Of a DNA stretch of 28,215 nt, positions 7,801 to 14,841 are shown piece by piece; position 1 is the first letter of the stretch, and every line of letters starts with the position of its first letter. Origin of the DNA: JAPLKB01 sp964532465. GTDB lineage: Bacteria > Desulfobacterota > Syntrophorhabdia > Syntrophorhabdales > Syntrophorhabdaceae. The stretch covers positions 1 through 28,215 of the forward strand of contig CAZHHX010000053.1 of assembly GCA_964532465.1 (NCBI GenBank), in the 5' to 3' direction. The position numbers were made by a program, and so were the translations under genes. The notes under the pieces are model-generated. The model was not told the origin of the DNA. It made no database searches and saw only the letters and a program-made list of their open reading frames with translations.

Positions 7801-9395
7801 GCCAGATCTTTCCATAAATAGGCAGTGCTTTTGTCCATATCTGACTGTTCAATTGCTGTTTTAAACAGTTTGATGGCTTCATGCCATGCTCCGTCACTTT
7901 TTGCCGTTTCAGCCAATTCGATTAAGCATTGAAAGGTTATTTCTTTTGAGCCCTTTTGCAGCAACCTCTCTAAAAAAATCATTACATCGGGATTTGATAA
8001 AGAAGCATACCATGGTAATTGTTGCCACACTCTTTCAGCCCTTGGCAGTTCATCAGCATCCAGCATGGTCAGACCAGATAAAACAAGGGTCTGGACGCGG
8101 TCTTCTGCTTGCCGGAGTATATCGTTTATTATCGGCAACGCCTCTGATGCACACTGCTGTTGTCGGTAGAGACTGATTAAACTTAACTTCTGTTGGAGAC
8201 CGGCATTATTTGAAGGCAAAGCCTCCTTTTTGTATGTCCAGGCATCCTTTATCGCCATAGCCATCTGAGAGACAACCCTCTTTATTGGATAGCAATGCCA
8301 GTAGTGCCTATTGACTGATTTTTCTATTTTCTGACGTTGATCGGACGTTAATTGATATGCCTCACGCAACGCTTGCCGTATCAATGAAACATCAAGCCTG
8401 GGCCAACTAACCCCCTGATATTGCGGTAAATAGTTCAGCATATCACCCTGCACGGATATGGTGCCGCCATTGCCTGATGGAATCAGAATGGCATTTTCCT
8501 GCCGTAGGGATAAGTTATCTTCCGGACCGTTCCACTCTGCGGGTGCGATAATCAGTTTCCGGCGGAACGCAGCTTCTGCTATAGGCGTCGCCCCTGAAAC
8601 ATCACATGAAACGTATGAATCGCAGCTATCCATAAGCCGCAAAATATCCAGCCTTGTACCCAGGGCGTCATCGATGACAATTCTGGCATCTGATTTCGTC
8701 TGTACCCTTAAAGCCTTCATCAGACTTGATAAGTCACGCTCGGGCTGCCCTTTTACCGGATGCCAGTTCGGGTAGTTTACCCGCAGGTATAATTCGGTTC
8801 CGCTGTTTCCTTTAAACTCTTCCAGATAAGCCTGAATGAGTGTATCCCAACGGCGATTCGGTGAAAAAGTGCCTATTGATAAGAACCGAAAAATCCTATT
8901 TGATGGATTCAACCCGCCGCTGATTATTGGAACTATCGGAAACATTTGCCAGGGATTCGGGCTTGACACTAAGCGGATGGCTTGAGGATCAATACCCGAT
9001 TCTATCCACACTGATTTTTCCGCTTCGCTCATAAGCCAGAGTTGGTCCATACGATTGCATATATCAATCCATTGAGACGGAACATTCTTTCCTACAAAAG
9101 CGGTCATCATAATCCGCACATGCGGTTCCGGTAATTGAACCGTCAGCCATGACTCATCCGGATTATGAAAGAAAATAGCCGATACAGGAGGAATCAAGGG
9201 TGTCTTTTCAAGTGTTTTAAACAAATTTATATCGCAGTCGTCTATACCTGGTTGAACATCACCAACATGTACCACTTTTACTTTGAACCCGGCATTGTGC
9301 AACGCCATTACACAAGCTCTTGATGCGTTGGCAAGACCCGTTCTGTTATAAAACGCTGAAATCCATACAATAGTTCCTGATATTTGTGAGATCAT
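4848..9395 (-). CDS. Giant fused glycosyltransferase: GT-B / TPR / acetyltransferase / methyltransferase / GT2 / TPR
   Basis: 1515 aa, six regions in order. (1) A GT-B glycosyltransferase, about 1-390, with FRFLSIGTFSPNRRWDTL and a C-terminal SGATPIAEAAF nucleotide-sugar loop. (2) TPR-like helical repeats, about 395-650. (3) A left-handed beta-helix CatB/XAT-type O- or N-acetyltransferase, about 655-830, with the GGNHRHHCVTTYPF catalytic-His region and GHDVWIGDDTVILSGVTVGHG hexapeptides. (4) A class I SAM methyltransferase, about 865-1065, motif I VLDIACGAGYGSAML. (5) A family-2 glycosyltransferase, about 1072-1290, with SIIILGYNQLELTKSCLDSI, LLLNNDTVV (the acidic metal site) and FEDDDF. (6) TPR repeats, about 1365-1515. 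It probably attaches and then acetylates or methylates sugars on a protein acceptor, plausibly flagellin, in the cytoplasm. AAGGA lies 5 nt before the ATG, and a sigma-28-like site precedes the gene. Confidence 0.9.
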   Translation of the reverse strand: MISQISGTIVWISAFYNRTGLANASRACVMALHNAGFKVKVVHVGDVQPGIDDCDINLFKTLEKTPLIPPVSAIFFHNPDESWLTVQLPEPHVRIMMTAFVGKNVPSQWIDICNRMDQLWLMSEAEKSVWIESGIDPQAIRLVSSPNPWQMFPIVPIISGGLNPSNRIFRFLSIGTFSPNRRWDTLIQAYLEEFKGNSGTELYLRVNYPNWHPVKGQPERDLSSLMKALRVQTKSDARIVIDDALGTRLDILRLMDSCDSYVSCDVSGATPIAEAAFRRKLIIAPAEWNGPEDNLSLRQENAILIPSGNGGTISVQGDMLNYLPQYQGVSWPRLDVSLIRQALREAYQLTSDQRQKIEKSVNRHYWHCYPIKRVVSQMAMAIKDAWTYKKEALPSNNAGLQQKLSLISLYRQQQCASEALPIINDILRQAEDRVQTLVLSGLTMLDADELPRAERVWQQLPWYASLSNPDVMIFLERLLQKGSKEITFQCLIELAETAKSDGAWHEAIKLFKTAIEQSDMDKSTAYLWKDLAESHYCLGDVISTRKMLETACDLAPDNIDILSVLAKHYLQQEQYAEADHLIALGLGQSPDSTDLLILQGNLAIEQNDFNRAFDIFQQVGIKVPQTPAIEVTIEQLAAITGKKAIPIKKDAGGRPQMETGSTYTRNVMAEDIAKYGFEIGEFTYGIPVIRWWGENAKLKIGRYCSIAANVKIYLGGNHRHHCVTTYPFASPPMNKDWPNANQRGLPTLPATKGNVGIGHDVWIGDDTVILSGVTVGHGAVIAARTVVTKDIPPYAIAGGNPFKIVSYRFSREEISMLLEMKWWDWSPVIVNQFVPYLCAENVADFYNAYKKALSEGVDFFKGLENEEFFTGERAMPLAPNMDPQIMREHWARYRYISPIVAGRRVLDIACGAGYGSAMLAETAQQVVGGDISPETVKYCQDYYQFDNLRFEVMDIRKINYSDKSFDIINSFETLEHVVEGEIFLKEVTRLLTDDGILAISTPLGGPVGNPYHFAYYQRGTFASYLRNFFEEVQLLFQIDDQFQGKSISPDYATTFTGEYALAICKTPKKRVNGLTSIIILGYNQLELTKSCLDSIARFTAEPYEIIIVDNGSNNETIEFFQQYKANGDNIQVIFNGENRGYAAGNNQGLSLAKGEYVLLLNNDTVVTYGWLTRMLAIFKNHPEVGLVGPTSNYVAGPQLIKDVPYRNMKQMHQFAKKLADKNSGQTAESFRIVGFCLMARRAVVDRIGGLDEKFGKGNFEDDDFCVRAAISGFKALIARDVFIHHVGGQTFQTLNIDYQKSIEKNWVIFKTKWNIPAVTPYGSYSISLTTSDPSKYFIPLPFTTVLSSTRTKQYAGEESSSVADKKEIVVSLYKQAVLLQEKGETVLSIKQFETILDIDKDNPEIHNDVGVLYFQQENIEKAIYHLQQAVKLDPENIDYKKNIADVYLQTGRGEEAVEYYEDILNISPNDVETLLTMARLCSHAGFEQDAHLYLNKVLEIEPDNEYVKQYLQTEF

Positions 9396-9531
9396 GAGAT
9401 TCCTTTTTTATTTTTGTCTAACTTTATATGAGATGCGTTATCATCCATGCTTTTTATCGTCTCTTACTTTTCGGGGTTTCGGGCTGATTTCCAATGAAAG
9501 AAAACGTGCCTCCCAATGTGCAAAATAATTA
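9396..9531. other. 136-nt intergenic region between the PurH-like gene and the giant transferase
   Basis: This is the longest clear gene-free gap in the sugar island. It contains the sigma-28-like candidate at 9454-9480 and the ribosome binding site of the giant transferase. I see no hairpin-plus-T-run terminator. One reading frame that overlaps the end of the PurH-like gene runs on into it, but without coding support. Confidence 0.6.
9454..9480 (-). promoter_or_regulatory. Candidate sigma-28-like promoter before the giant transferase
   Basis: Minus strand: GAAA, 15 nt, GACGATAA, against the core TAAA-N15-GCCGATAA. That is 3 of 4 and 7 of 8 at correct spacing. The extended -35 (TAAAGTTT) is not matched beyond the core, so this is weaker than the site at 4409-4435. 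It lies about 60 nt upstream of the transferase ATG. Confidence 0.4.
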
Positions 9532-11058
9532 TCAGTGTCGGCAAAACCCCCTGATATTCTGCTGCAAAAAAACCACGGGAATACCGTGTTCTTGAAAAAA
9601 GTTCTGTATGTCAGTTCCACGTTTTCCGCCGGCAGGAACACAACCCATTGTTACACCGGCATCACAAAGTATAGAGGGAGCATCGGGGAACGGGAAAAAA
9701 GCGTCAGCAGCAAATGCGGCTCCTTTTATTTCATGCCCGCATTCCTTTGCCCTGATTACCGCGACGCTTGCCGCTTCAACAGTAGATGGGCCTCCGCCGG
9801 AAGCCAAAAGCATTCCGTCTTTTGCCAAAACCACTTCATTACCGCCATGGTTAGAACTAAAAGCGACCGCCCATGCAACAATGAGGGATGAGGTTTCATT
9901 TTCTGAAAAAACTTTCCCCTTAGGGCCGCATTCCTTGATGTTTAGAATATAACTTGGTGGCGGCTGCCGCAGAAAACCGCCTCTTAAAGAACGATAAACA
10001 AAACCTGGTTTACTGATGTACGGGTTGACAAGAACTTCGTTAGCAAGCAGTTTACGTTCTTTACGATTGCCCATGATGGATATAGCATCTATACTGAAAG
10101 AAGGCGCCATTACAACATCCAGCATCCAGTAGCCGCTGCACAAAAGGTTTTCCCTTCGTCTACTTTTGAGCATGGCCTCCGCCAGTTTGCCGTCAATAGG
10201 AAAATTGGTAATGGTTTCACCGCCCCATATCGAACGGGGATTGCCGAAAAGAGCTTTATCTAAAGCATCAGCCGGGGATGTATTGCTGACACCCATACCA
10301 CAGGCATTACCATGCTTGGCGGCAACACAAATATAAGGTACAGGCCCATTATTCAGTCTGAAAGCCTCTGCACCCAAACACAATGTGTTCAATATACAGT
10401 CAGCATCTGCAATGTTGGTAAAACAAGGGGCCTCTCCTGATAATTGCTTGAAATTAGTTAATGCAAGCGGATCGTCCATTGACACTTTGAATACTGATGC
10501 CGGTATCTGATACGGATTTTCACCATTCATTAACGGATAAGCAAATCGGCCTGAAATAACATCGTACTTCTCCCTGTCGGATATAAGAGAAAAGTAGTGT
10601 TCGGCAATTTCACAGCATGCCTTATTCGCCAGATTCATACGCATCTGCTCCGGTATTCCCCCGGTTTCCCGGATTGCCGCCACAACCTGCCTCATATCTT
10701 CAACGCTCATAACAGGTGTTTTTCCGCCTTTGACGGCAAGCGCTAAAAGGGTTCTGCCGCCAACGTCGTTGCCTTTCGCGAGAGGATAAGGAATGACATA
10801 TACAAGATCGATGGATAACCCAAAGGTCTGGGTAAGGGCATGTTCCACCCTGGCATGCATTGTCGGCGGAAACCCATAGTCCTCATGCACACCGGTAAAA
10901 TCAGCAATGTCCTGCACAGGCAACCCTTTCTGACCCAACAGTTCAACAGTCTCAGATGACGCAATGATATCCCACCCTTGAATGATAAGCTCTTCCGCAA
11001 ACCTGTCGGCATCGGATGTGTCGTTCAACGAAAACAAAGCCCTTCGTTTCCTGTTCAT
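9532..11058 (-). CDS. Divergent PurH-like protein (AICAR-transformylase fold, degraded cyclohydrolase site)
   Basis: 508 aa, close to the usual 510-530 of bifunctional PurH, and complete to the family-typical RH ending. The N-terminal MGS-like domain (about 5-160) has lost most IMP-cyclohydrolase signatures: the GRVKTLHP segment is replaced by ARVEHALTQ (70-77), although Tyr91, Asp98 and Lys110 may match conserved positions. The C-terminal AICAR-formyltransferase domain keeps the catalytic Lys-His pair (Lys248-His249 in AAKHGNACG, compare KHTNPCG), an Asn in NEVVLAKDG and the ADAFFPFPDA motif. Formyl transfer from 10-formyl-THF to an amine is therefore plausible, while IMP cyclisation is doubtful. 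Its ATG overlaps the preceding Cys-rich gene by 4 nt. In this glycan setting the acceptor may not be AICAR; that is inference. Confidence 0.85.
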   Translation of the reverse strand: MNRKRRALFSLNDTSDADRFAEELIIQGWDIIASSETVELLGQKGLPVQDIADFTGVHEDYGFPPTMHARVEHALTQTFGLSIDLVYVIPYPLAKGNDVGGRTLLALAVKGGKTPVMSVEDMRQVVAAIRETGGIPEQMRMNLANKACCEIAEHYFSLISDREKYDVISGRFAYPLMNGENPYQIPASVFKVSMDDPLALTNFKQLSGEAPCFTNIADADCILNTLCLGAEAFRLNNGPVPYICVAAKHGNACGMGVSNTSPADALDKALFGNPRSIWGGETITNFPIDGKLAEAMLKSRRRENLLCSGYWMLDVVMAPSFSIDAISIMGNRKERKLLANEVLVNPYISKPGFVYRSLRGGFLRQPPPSYILNIKECGPKGKVFSENETSSLIVAWAVAFSSNHGGNEVVLAKDGMLLASGGGPSTVEAASVAVIRAKECGHEIKGAAFAADAFFPFPDAPSILCDAGVTMGCVPAGGKRGTDIQNFFQEHGIPVVFLQQNIRGFCRH

Positions 11059-11576
11059 GTTGCATTTTCCAAGTCATAATAAATATTTTCAAGCCAGTCA
11101 GGACATCTTAAACGGTGTAGGTTGATACACTTTGGCATTTCCGGTTTCAGGAAGGGAAACAGGTTGTTGATACCGGCCGGACAGGCATATTGCGTCTTCA
11201 TGCACGTAGGAAAGACAAAACGATCGCCCACCTTATGACCATAATCACAGGACCCGTTGACCTTGACAACTTCGGCATGTATTACATCCCGCCAGTCTTT
11301 CGGGACTCCTTCCTCAAATTTGCCGTCATAAGGACGTATTTTTACAAGGACATCGACCCCTTTTTCTGCAGGACAGCAGACATGGCAATCACCCTGTTCA
11401 TTGTATGTATATTTAGCACCATATAAAGCCCCGAGGAAGTAAGGATATAGCGTGTGGTACATTATAGGACATACCTTGCTCGGGAATATTTCTTCAGTTT
11501 CGTATATCTTACCTGATTCCTTATGCTCCTTATGCCACGGACAATTTGTTTTCCCAGGCAACTGTTTTATCTTCAT
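11055..11576 (-). CDS. Cys-rich TIGR04076-like protein
   Basis: 173 aa with ten cysteines. The second half contains VNGSCDYGHKVGDRFVFP, then ACPAGINNLFPFLKP and finally LRCPDW. This order (C-x2-GHKVGD, CPAxxxxLFP, CPDW) is the pattern I associate with the TIGR04076 uncharacterised family. The first half carries a partial, weaker copy (CPIMYHTLYPYFLGALYGAKY, then CHVCCP), so the protein looks like a degenerate tandem. Function is unknown; the cysteines could bind a metal or Fe-S cluster. The ATG at 11576 overlaps the radical SAM stop by 4 nt and has GGAGGG 10 nt upstream. An ATG six codons earlier overlaps that site and is rejected. Confidence 0.8.
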   Translation of the reverse strand: MKIKQLPGKTNCPWHKEHKESGKIYETEEIFPSKVCPIMYHTLYPYFLGALYGAKYTYNEQGDCHVCCPAEKGVDVLVKIRPYDGKFEEGVPKDWRDVIHAEVVKVNGSCDYGHKVGDRFVFPTCMKTQYACPAGINNLFPFLKPEMPKCINLHRLRCPDWLENIYYDLENAT

Positions 11577-12664
11577 ACAATAAAATCCCTCCATTTGGCA
11601 TCAGCGCATAAAAACTTATTCAGTATTTCATTCAGCTTTGCGTGAGCACAGTTGGTACAGTCATCACCGCATGGTGGAGTGCTGAACATCAGTTCTTCAA
11701 CTTCTTCTCTTCTTTTGCCTCTCCATATGTCTTCAAAGCTGTGATCATACAAACTGCCGTAACTATATTCTTTCTTGCCCCATGCTCTCCAGCACGGATA
11801 GACACAGCCATCACAGGAGATAATGGTATAAAACTTTATCCCATGACAGAAATTGCTTATCCAGTTTTCACTTCCGTCATTAAATGGGAATCTGATCCTA
11901 GTGCAGCAGTCGTCATCACTTAAGGCCAGAACCTTATCTTTCATTTCATTTATTTCTATTTCCGAAAAACCTTTTGATGCATATTCTTCTTTTCCACAGG
12001 GTGAGTATGAGGTAGGTGTAGCTTCCTGAATAAATATATAATCTACTCCAATCTCCTTGTAAAACCTGACGATATTATCAACATCGTGGAAATTATCCTT
12101 ATAGAGGTATAATGTAATGCCAATACCAAACTGCAATCCCCGGGTGTCCCTATATTTAACCGCGTTTCTTAAATTATTAACCAGAATATCCCATTGCTTT
12201 TCAGAACACCCGTGCATATATGCGTATCTTTTAGGGTTATGATCAAGAACACTGAACCTTATATAGAATAAATGTTCTAAAATCTTTTCCTGTATGGGCG
12301 GGGTCAGCAGAACGCCGTTGGTTGTAAGCGTCATTGATAAATTATGCTCTGCTCCTGCCTTTATTGCTTCCGGCAGGGCTTTGTGCATAAGGGGTTCGCC
12401 GGTCCCCTGTATCATAACCGTTTTGACTCCGGCATCACCAAGTTGGACAAAACTATTAATCAGAATGGCATTCCCTAAACTCTCCTTTTGTTCTATCCTT
12501 TTGCTTGTATAACAATATCTGCATGACTGATTGCATTTGTTGGTGGGGCTGACTTCAACGATGACAGGCGGAAAATACTTACCATGCTTCCATGCATAAA
12601 GGCTGTCTATTTGATAGAGCGTCCTTAAATCATTATATCCTTTCATATGCACCTTAAAGCTCAT
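11573..12664 (-). CDS. Radical SAM protein with SPASM-type C-terminus
   Basis: 363 aa. The radical SAM cluster motif CxxxCxxC is at Cys44-Cys48-Cys51 (CNQSCRYC). It is followed by a TIM-barrel-like region with GTGEPLMH (SAM-binding GGE-type motif) and TTNGVLL. The C-terminal part (about 270-350) is Cys-rich in a SPASM-like arrangement: FCHGIKFYTIISCDGCVYPCW, then CGDDCTNC, so one or two auxiliary Fe-S clusters are expected. SPASM enzymes modify peptides, or oxidise or dehydrate small substrates such as amino sugars. Nothing here looks like a peptide precursor, so a sugar or small-molecule substrate fits the locus better. It overlaps both neighbours by 4 nt (ATGA). Confidence 0.88.
   Translation of the reverse strand: MSFKVHMKGYNDLRTLYQIDSLYAWKHGKYFPPVIVEVSPTNKCNQSCRYCYTSKRIEQKESLGNAILINSFVQLGDAGVKTVMIQGTGEPLMHKALPEAIKAGAEHNLSMTLTTNGVLLTPPIQEKILEHLFYIRFSVLDHNPKRYAYMHGCSEKQWDILVNNLRNAVKYRDTRGLQFGIGITLYLYKDNFHDVDNIVRFYKEIGVDYIFIQEATPTSYSPCGKEEYASKGFSEIEINEMKDKVLALSDDDCCTRIRFPFNDGSENWISNFCHGIKFYTIISCDGCVYPCWRAWGKKEYSYGSLYDHSFEDIWRGKRREEVEELMFSTPPCGDDCTNCAHAKLNEILNKFLCADAKWRDFIV
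11587..11592 (-). promoter_or_regulatory. Ribosome binding site deciding the TIGR04076-like gene start
   Basis: GGAGGG on the minus strand, 10 nt before the ATG at 11576. It overlaps the alternative upstream ATG (11594), which it therefore argues against. Confidence 0.65.
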
Positions 12665-13824
12665 ATATTCTCCTGGAATGACATTTTTAGAATATTCAGG
12701 ATATCCTCTGGCGATAGTCTTTTAAAATTACCAATTGTACCGCTTTGCATATTTCTTACACATCTGTTTGATATCTCTTTAAAATCAGACATGTCACTTA
12801 TGCCCAATTCACGGAGATTTTCCGGCATTCCCAATGTTTTCAAAAATTGTCTATATTTGTTAATAGCAATTACAATTGATTGCTCATCAAATATTCTTTC
12901 GGCAAATTGTGTAAATCTGGCGGTATTCACATGATATACATACTTCATCCATGCCGGGGAGATTACACTTATAATTGCACCATGTGGAATGTCATATATC
13001 GCCCCAAGTTCGTGCGCCATAATATGAGTTGACCAATCCTGCTTGCGGCCGAATCCCGCTGTATTATCATGTGCCAGTTTACAGGCCCACATAATCTCGG
13101 TTCTGATGTCATAGTTATAGGGGTCATCCTTGACAAGAACAGCGTATTTCATAAGTGTCGAAATAAGCCCTTCGCAAATTCTATCCGTACAATCCACATA
13201 GGATGTATTCGTGAAATATCTTTCAAAAACATGTGAAATTGCATCAACTATACCGCAGGATGTATAATAATTGGAAAGAGTGCAAGTAACTTCAGGATCA
13301 AGAATTGAAAACACAGGAAACATCGATGGGTCGGCGCAACCTAACTTCAACTTTTTTTCCTCGTGCGTGATGATCGCCCCGGAATTGGATTCGCTTCCCG
13401 AGCCCGGAATGGTCAAGATTGCTGCTGTCTTAACAGATTTTTGAGGAACACTCTTGCCTTCAAAAAAATCAAAGAAGTCGCCTTCCCATGGGACTCCGAT
13501 ACCTATCGCCTTTGCAGAATCAATTACACTTCCGCCGCCAACTGCTAGTATGAAATCTATGTTTTCATTTCTGCAGAGTTTTATTCCTTCATATACCAGG
13601 CTTGCGCGGGGATTGGGTTTCACGCCGCTAAGCTCAACATACCTTATCCCTGAAAGTTTCAGCAATGCTGTGACCTTATCATATAGTCCGTACTTCTTGA
13701 AACTTTCACCGCCGAAATGCAACAATACTTTTTTGGAAAATTTTGAAATTTCCTCTCCCACCCCGGATTCCCAGCCTTTACCAAAGTAGATAATAGTAGG
13801 ATTATGATAGATACCGTTCAGCAT
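12661..13824 (-). CDS. Iron/zinc-dependent alcohol dehydrogenase, YqhD/BdhA type
   Basis: 387 aa, the same length as E. coli YqhD. The NAD(P) loop GGGSVIDSAKAI is at 96-107. The metal ligands fall at Asp194, His198, His267 and His281, the positions I recall for E. coli YqhD (GIVDAISHVFERYF, STHIMAHELGAIYDIPHGA). YqhD-type enzymes reduce a broad range of aldehydes with NADPH, or oxidise alcohols. Between two radical SAM genes in a glycan island, it probably reduces or oxidises a carbonyl on a sugar-pathway intermediate; the substrate is unknown. The start lies 3 nt after the upstream stop codon, and the end overlaps the next gene by 4 nt. Confidence 0.9.
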   Translation of the reverse strand: MLNGIYHNPTIIYFGKGWESGVGEEISKFSKKVLLHFGGESFKKYGLYDKVTALLKLSGIRYVELSGVKPNPRASLVYEGIKLCRNENIDFILAVGGGSVIDSAKAIGIGVPWEGDFFDFFEGKSVPQKSVKTAAILTIPGSGSESNSGAIITHEEKKLKLGCADPSMFPVFSILDPEVTCTLSNYYTSCGIVDAISHVFERYFTNTSYVDCTDRICEGLISTLMKYAVLVKDDPYNYDIRTEIMWACKLAHDNTAGFGRKQDWSTHIMAHELGAIYDIPHGAIISVISPAWMKYVYHVNTARFTQFAERIFDEQSIVIAINKYRQFLKTLGMPENLRELGISDMSDFKEISNRCVRNMQSGTIGNFKRLSPEDILNILKMSFQENI

Positions 13825-13827
13825 ATG

Positions 13828-14814
13828 TTATTTAAATCTCTTCAACAATTCTTCACCATAAACATCAATATTATCCAATAAATTATATACCGCCTCGCAA
13901 CCATTGCAGAATTCATTTTCGTTCCGTTTTTTCTGAAGCTGCAATTTTCTGAAATTATTATACCGTTCATCAAACCATATTTCTTTTAAAGGAGTTTTAT
14001 CAGCTTCTCCCATAATTTGTTTATGCCGCCAATCAAAGCTGCATGCTGAAACTTTACCGTTGAAATTTATGTTCATCGTATAAAATGGCAATGTACATAT
14101 CTCTTTATAACTTGCCGAATAGGCATCATGGGTTGTTTCTTTTTTTAACCCTAAAGAGGTGTCTTTGATATTAGGTTGAGTATAACTGATGGGATGTTCA
14201 ATGCCTATTGTATTGCAAATATCCTTAAAATCTTCGTTGAATCTTTGTTTTTCTTCTTCAGAAAGTCCGATATCCATAATTTTAATATTAAGATGCGTTG
14301 ATTCCTTTTTATGCGCATAAAGATAGCCAACAGCAAAAACCAGTTTGTCATAAGAAACATTTACTTGCGAAATTTTTTTATATCCTTCATCTGAAACAGC
14401 CTGCATTGAAATCTGAATGTAGTCAATTCCGGTGTCTGCAATCCCTCTTGCAAGACGTGGTGTAAGATTGGACGCATTAGTAACTAATATAGTCCGGTTT
14501 GCCACATTCTTCTCTTTCGCATACTTTATCATTCGCACTATATCCGGGTGCAGCAAAGGTTCTCCGTTTTTATGGAAGAGCAGATCTTTCACCTTGTTTT
14601 CAAACTGAGTTAAATCGTCAATTACCTTCTTGAAAAGTTCAAAAGTCATAAAACCTTTTGGCCGCTCATACCTTGCCAATAATTCATGGTCACCTGTAGT
14701 GCAGAATTTACAACGAAAATTGCAAACATTATTTGTATCCACGTGAACAACAAAAGGTGTTTGTATGGGTATTGTATCTTCTAATTTCGTGCGATTTACC
14801 AAATCACGTTTCAT
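13828..14814 (-). CDS. Radical SAM protein with short auxiliary Fe-S C-terminus
   Basis: 328 aa. The radical SAM motif is CNFRCKFC (Cys31, Cys35, Cys38), followed by the HKNGEPLLHP GGE-type SAM motif and VTNASNLTP. The C-terminus has four cysteines in a SPASM/twitch-like pattern (ICTLPFY, SACSFDW, FCNGC), enough for one auxiliary cluster. It resembles other radical SAM proteins of polysaccharide loci only in general layout, and the reaction is unknown. AAAGGA precedes the ATG by about 10 nt. A 3-nt gap separates its stop from the alcohol dehydrogenase start, so the two should be co-expressed. Confidence 0.86.
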   Translation of the reverse strand: MKRDLVNRTKLEDTIPIQTPFVVHVDTNNVCNFRCKFCTTGDHELLARYERPKGFMTFELFKKVIDDLTQFENKVKDLLFHKNGEPLLHPDIVRMIKYAKEKNVANRTILVTNASNLTPRLARGIADTGIDYIQISMQAVSDEGYKKISQVNVSYDKLVFAVGYLYAHKKESTHLNIKIMDIGLSEEEKQRFNEDFKDICNTIGIEHPISYTQPNIKDTSLGLKKETTHDAYSASYKEICTLPFYTMNINFNGKVSACSFDWRHKQIMGEADKTPLKEIWFDERYNNFRKLQLQKKRNENEFCNGCEAVYNLLDNIDVYGEELLKRFK

Positions 14815-14841
14815 AATAATTTTATCCTTTAATAAATTATT

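Noticed and set aside
9441..9641. A 66-codon minus-strand frame overlapping the end of the PurH-like gene and running into the intergenic region; possible frameshifted C-terminus
   Set aside because: The PurH-like protein already ends in the family-typical ...RH, so no extension is missing, and the extra frame shows no recognisable domain.
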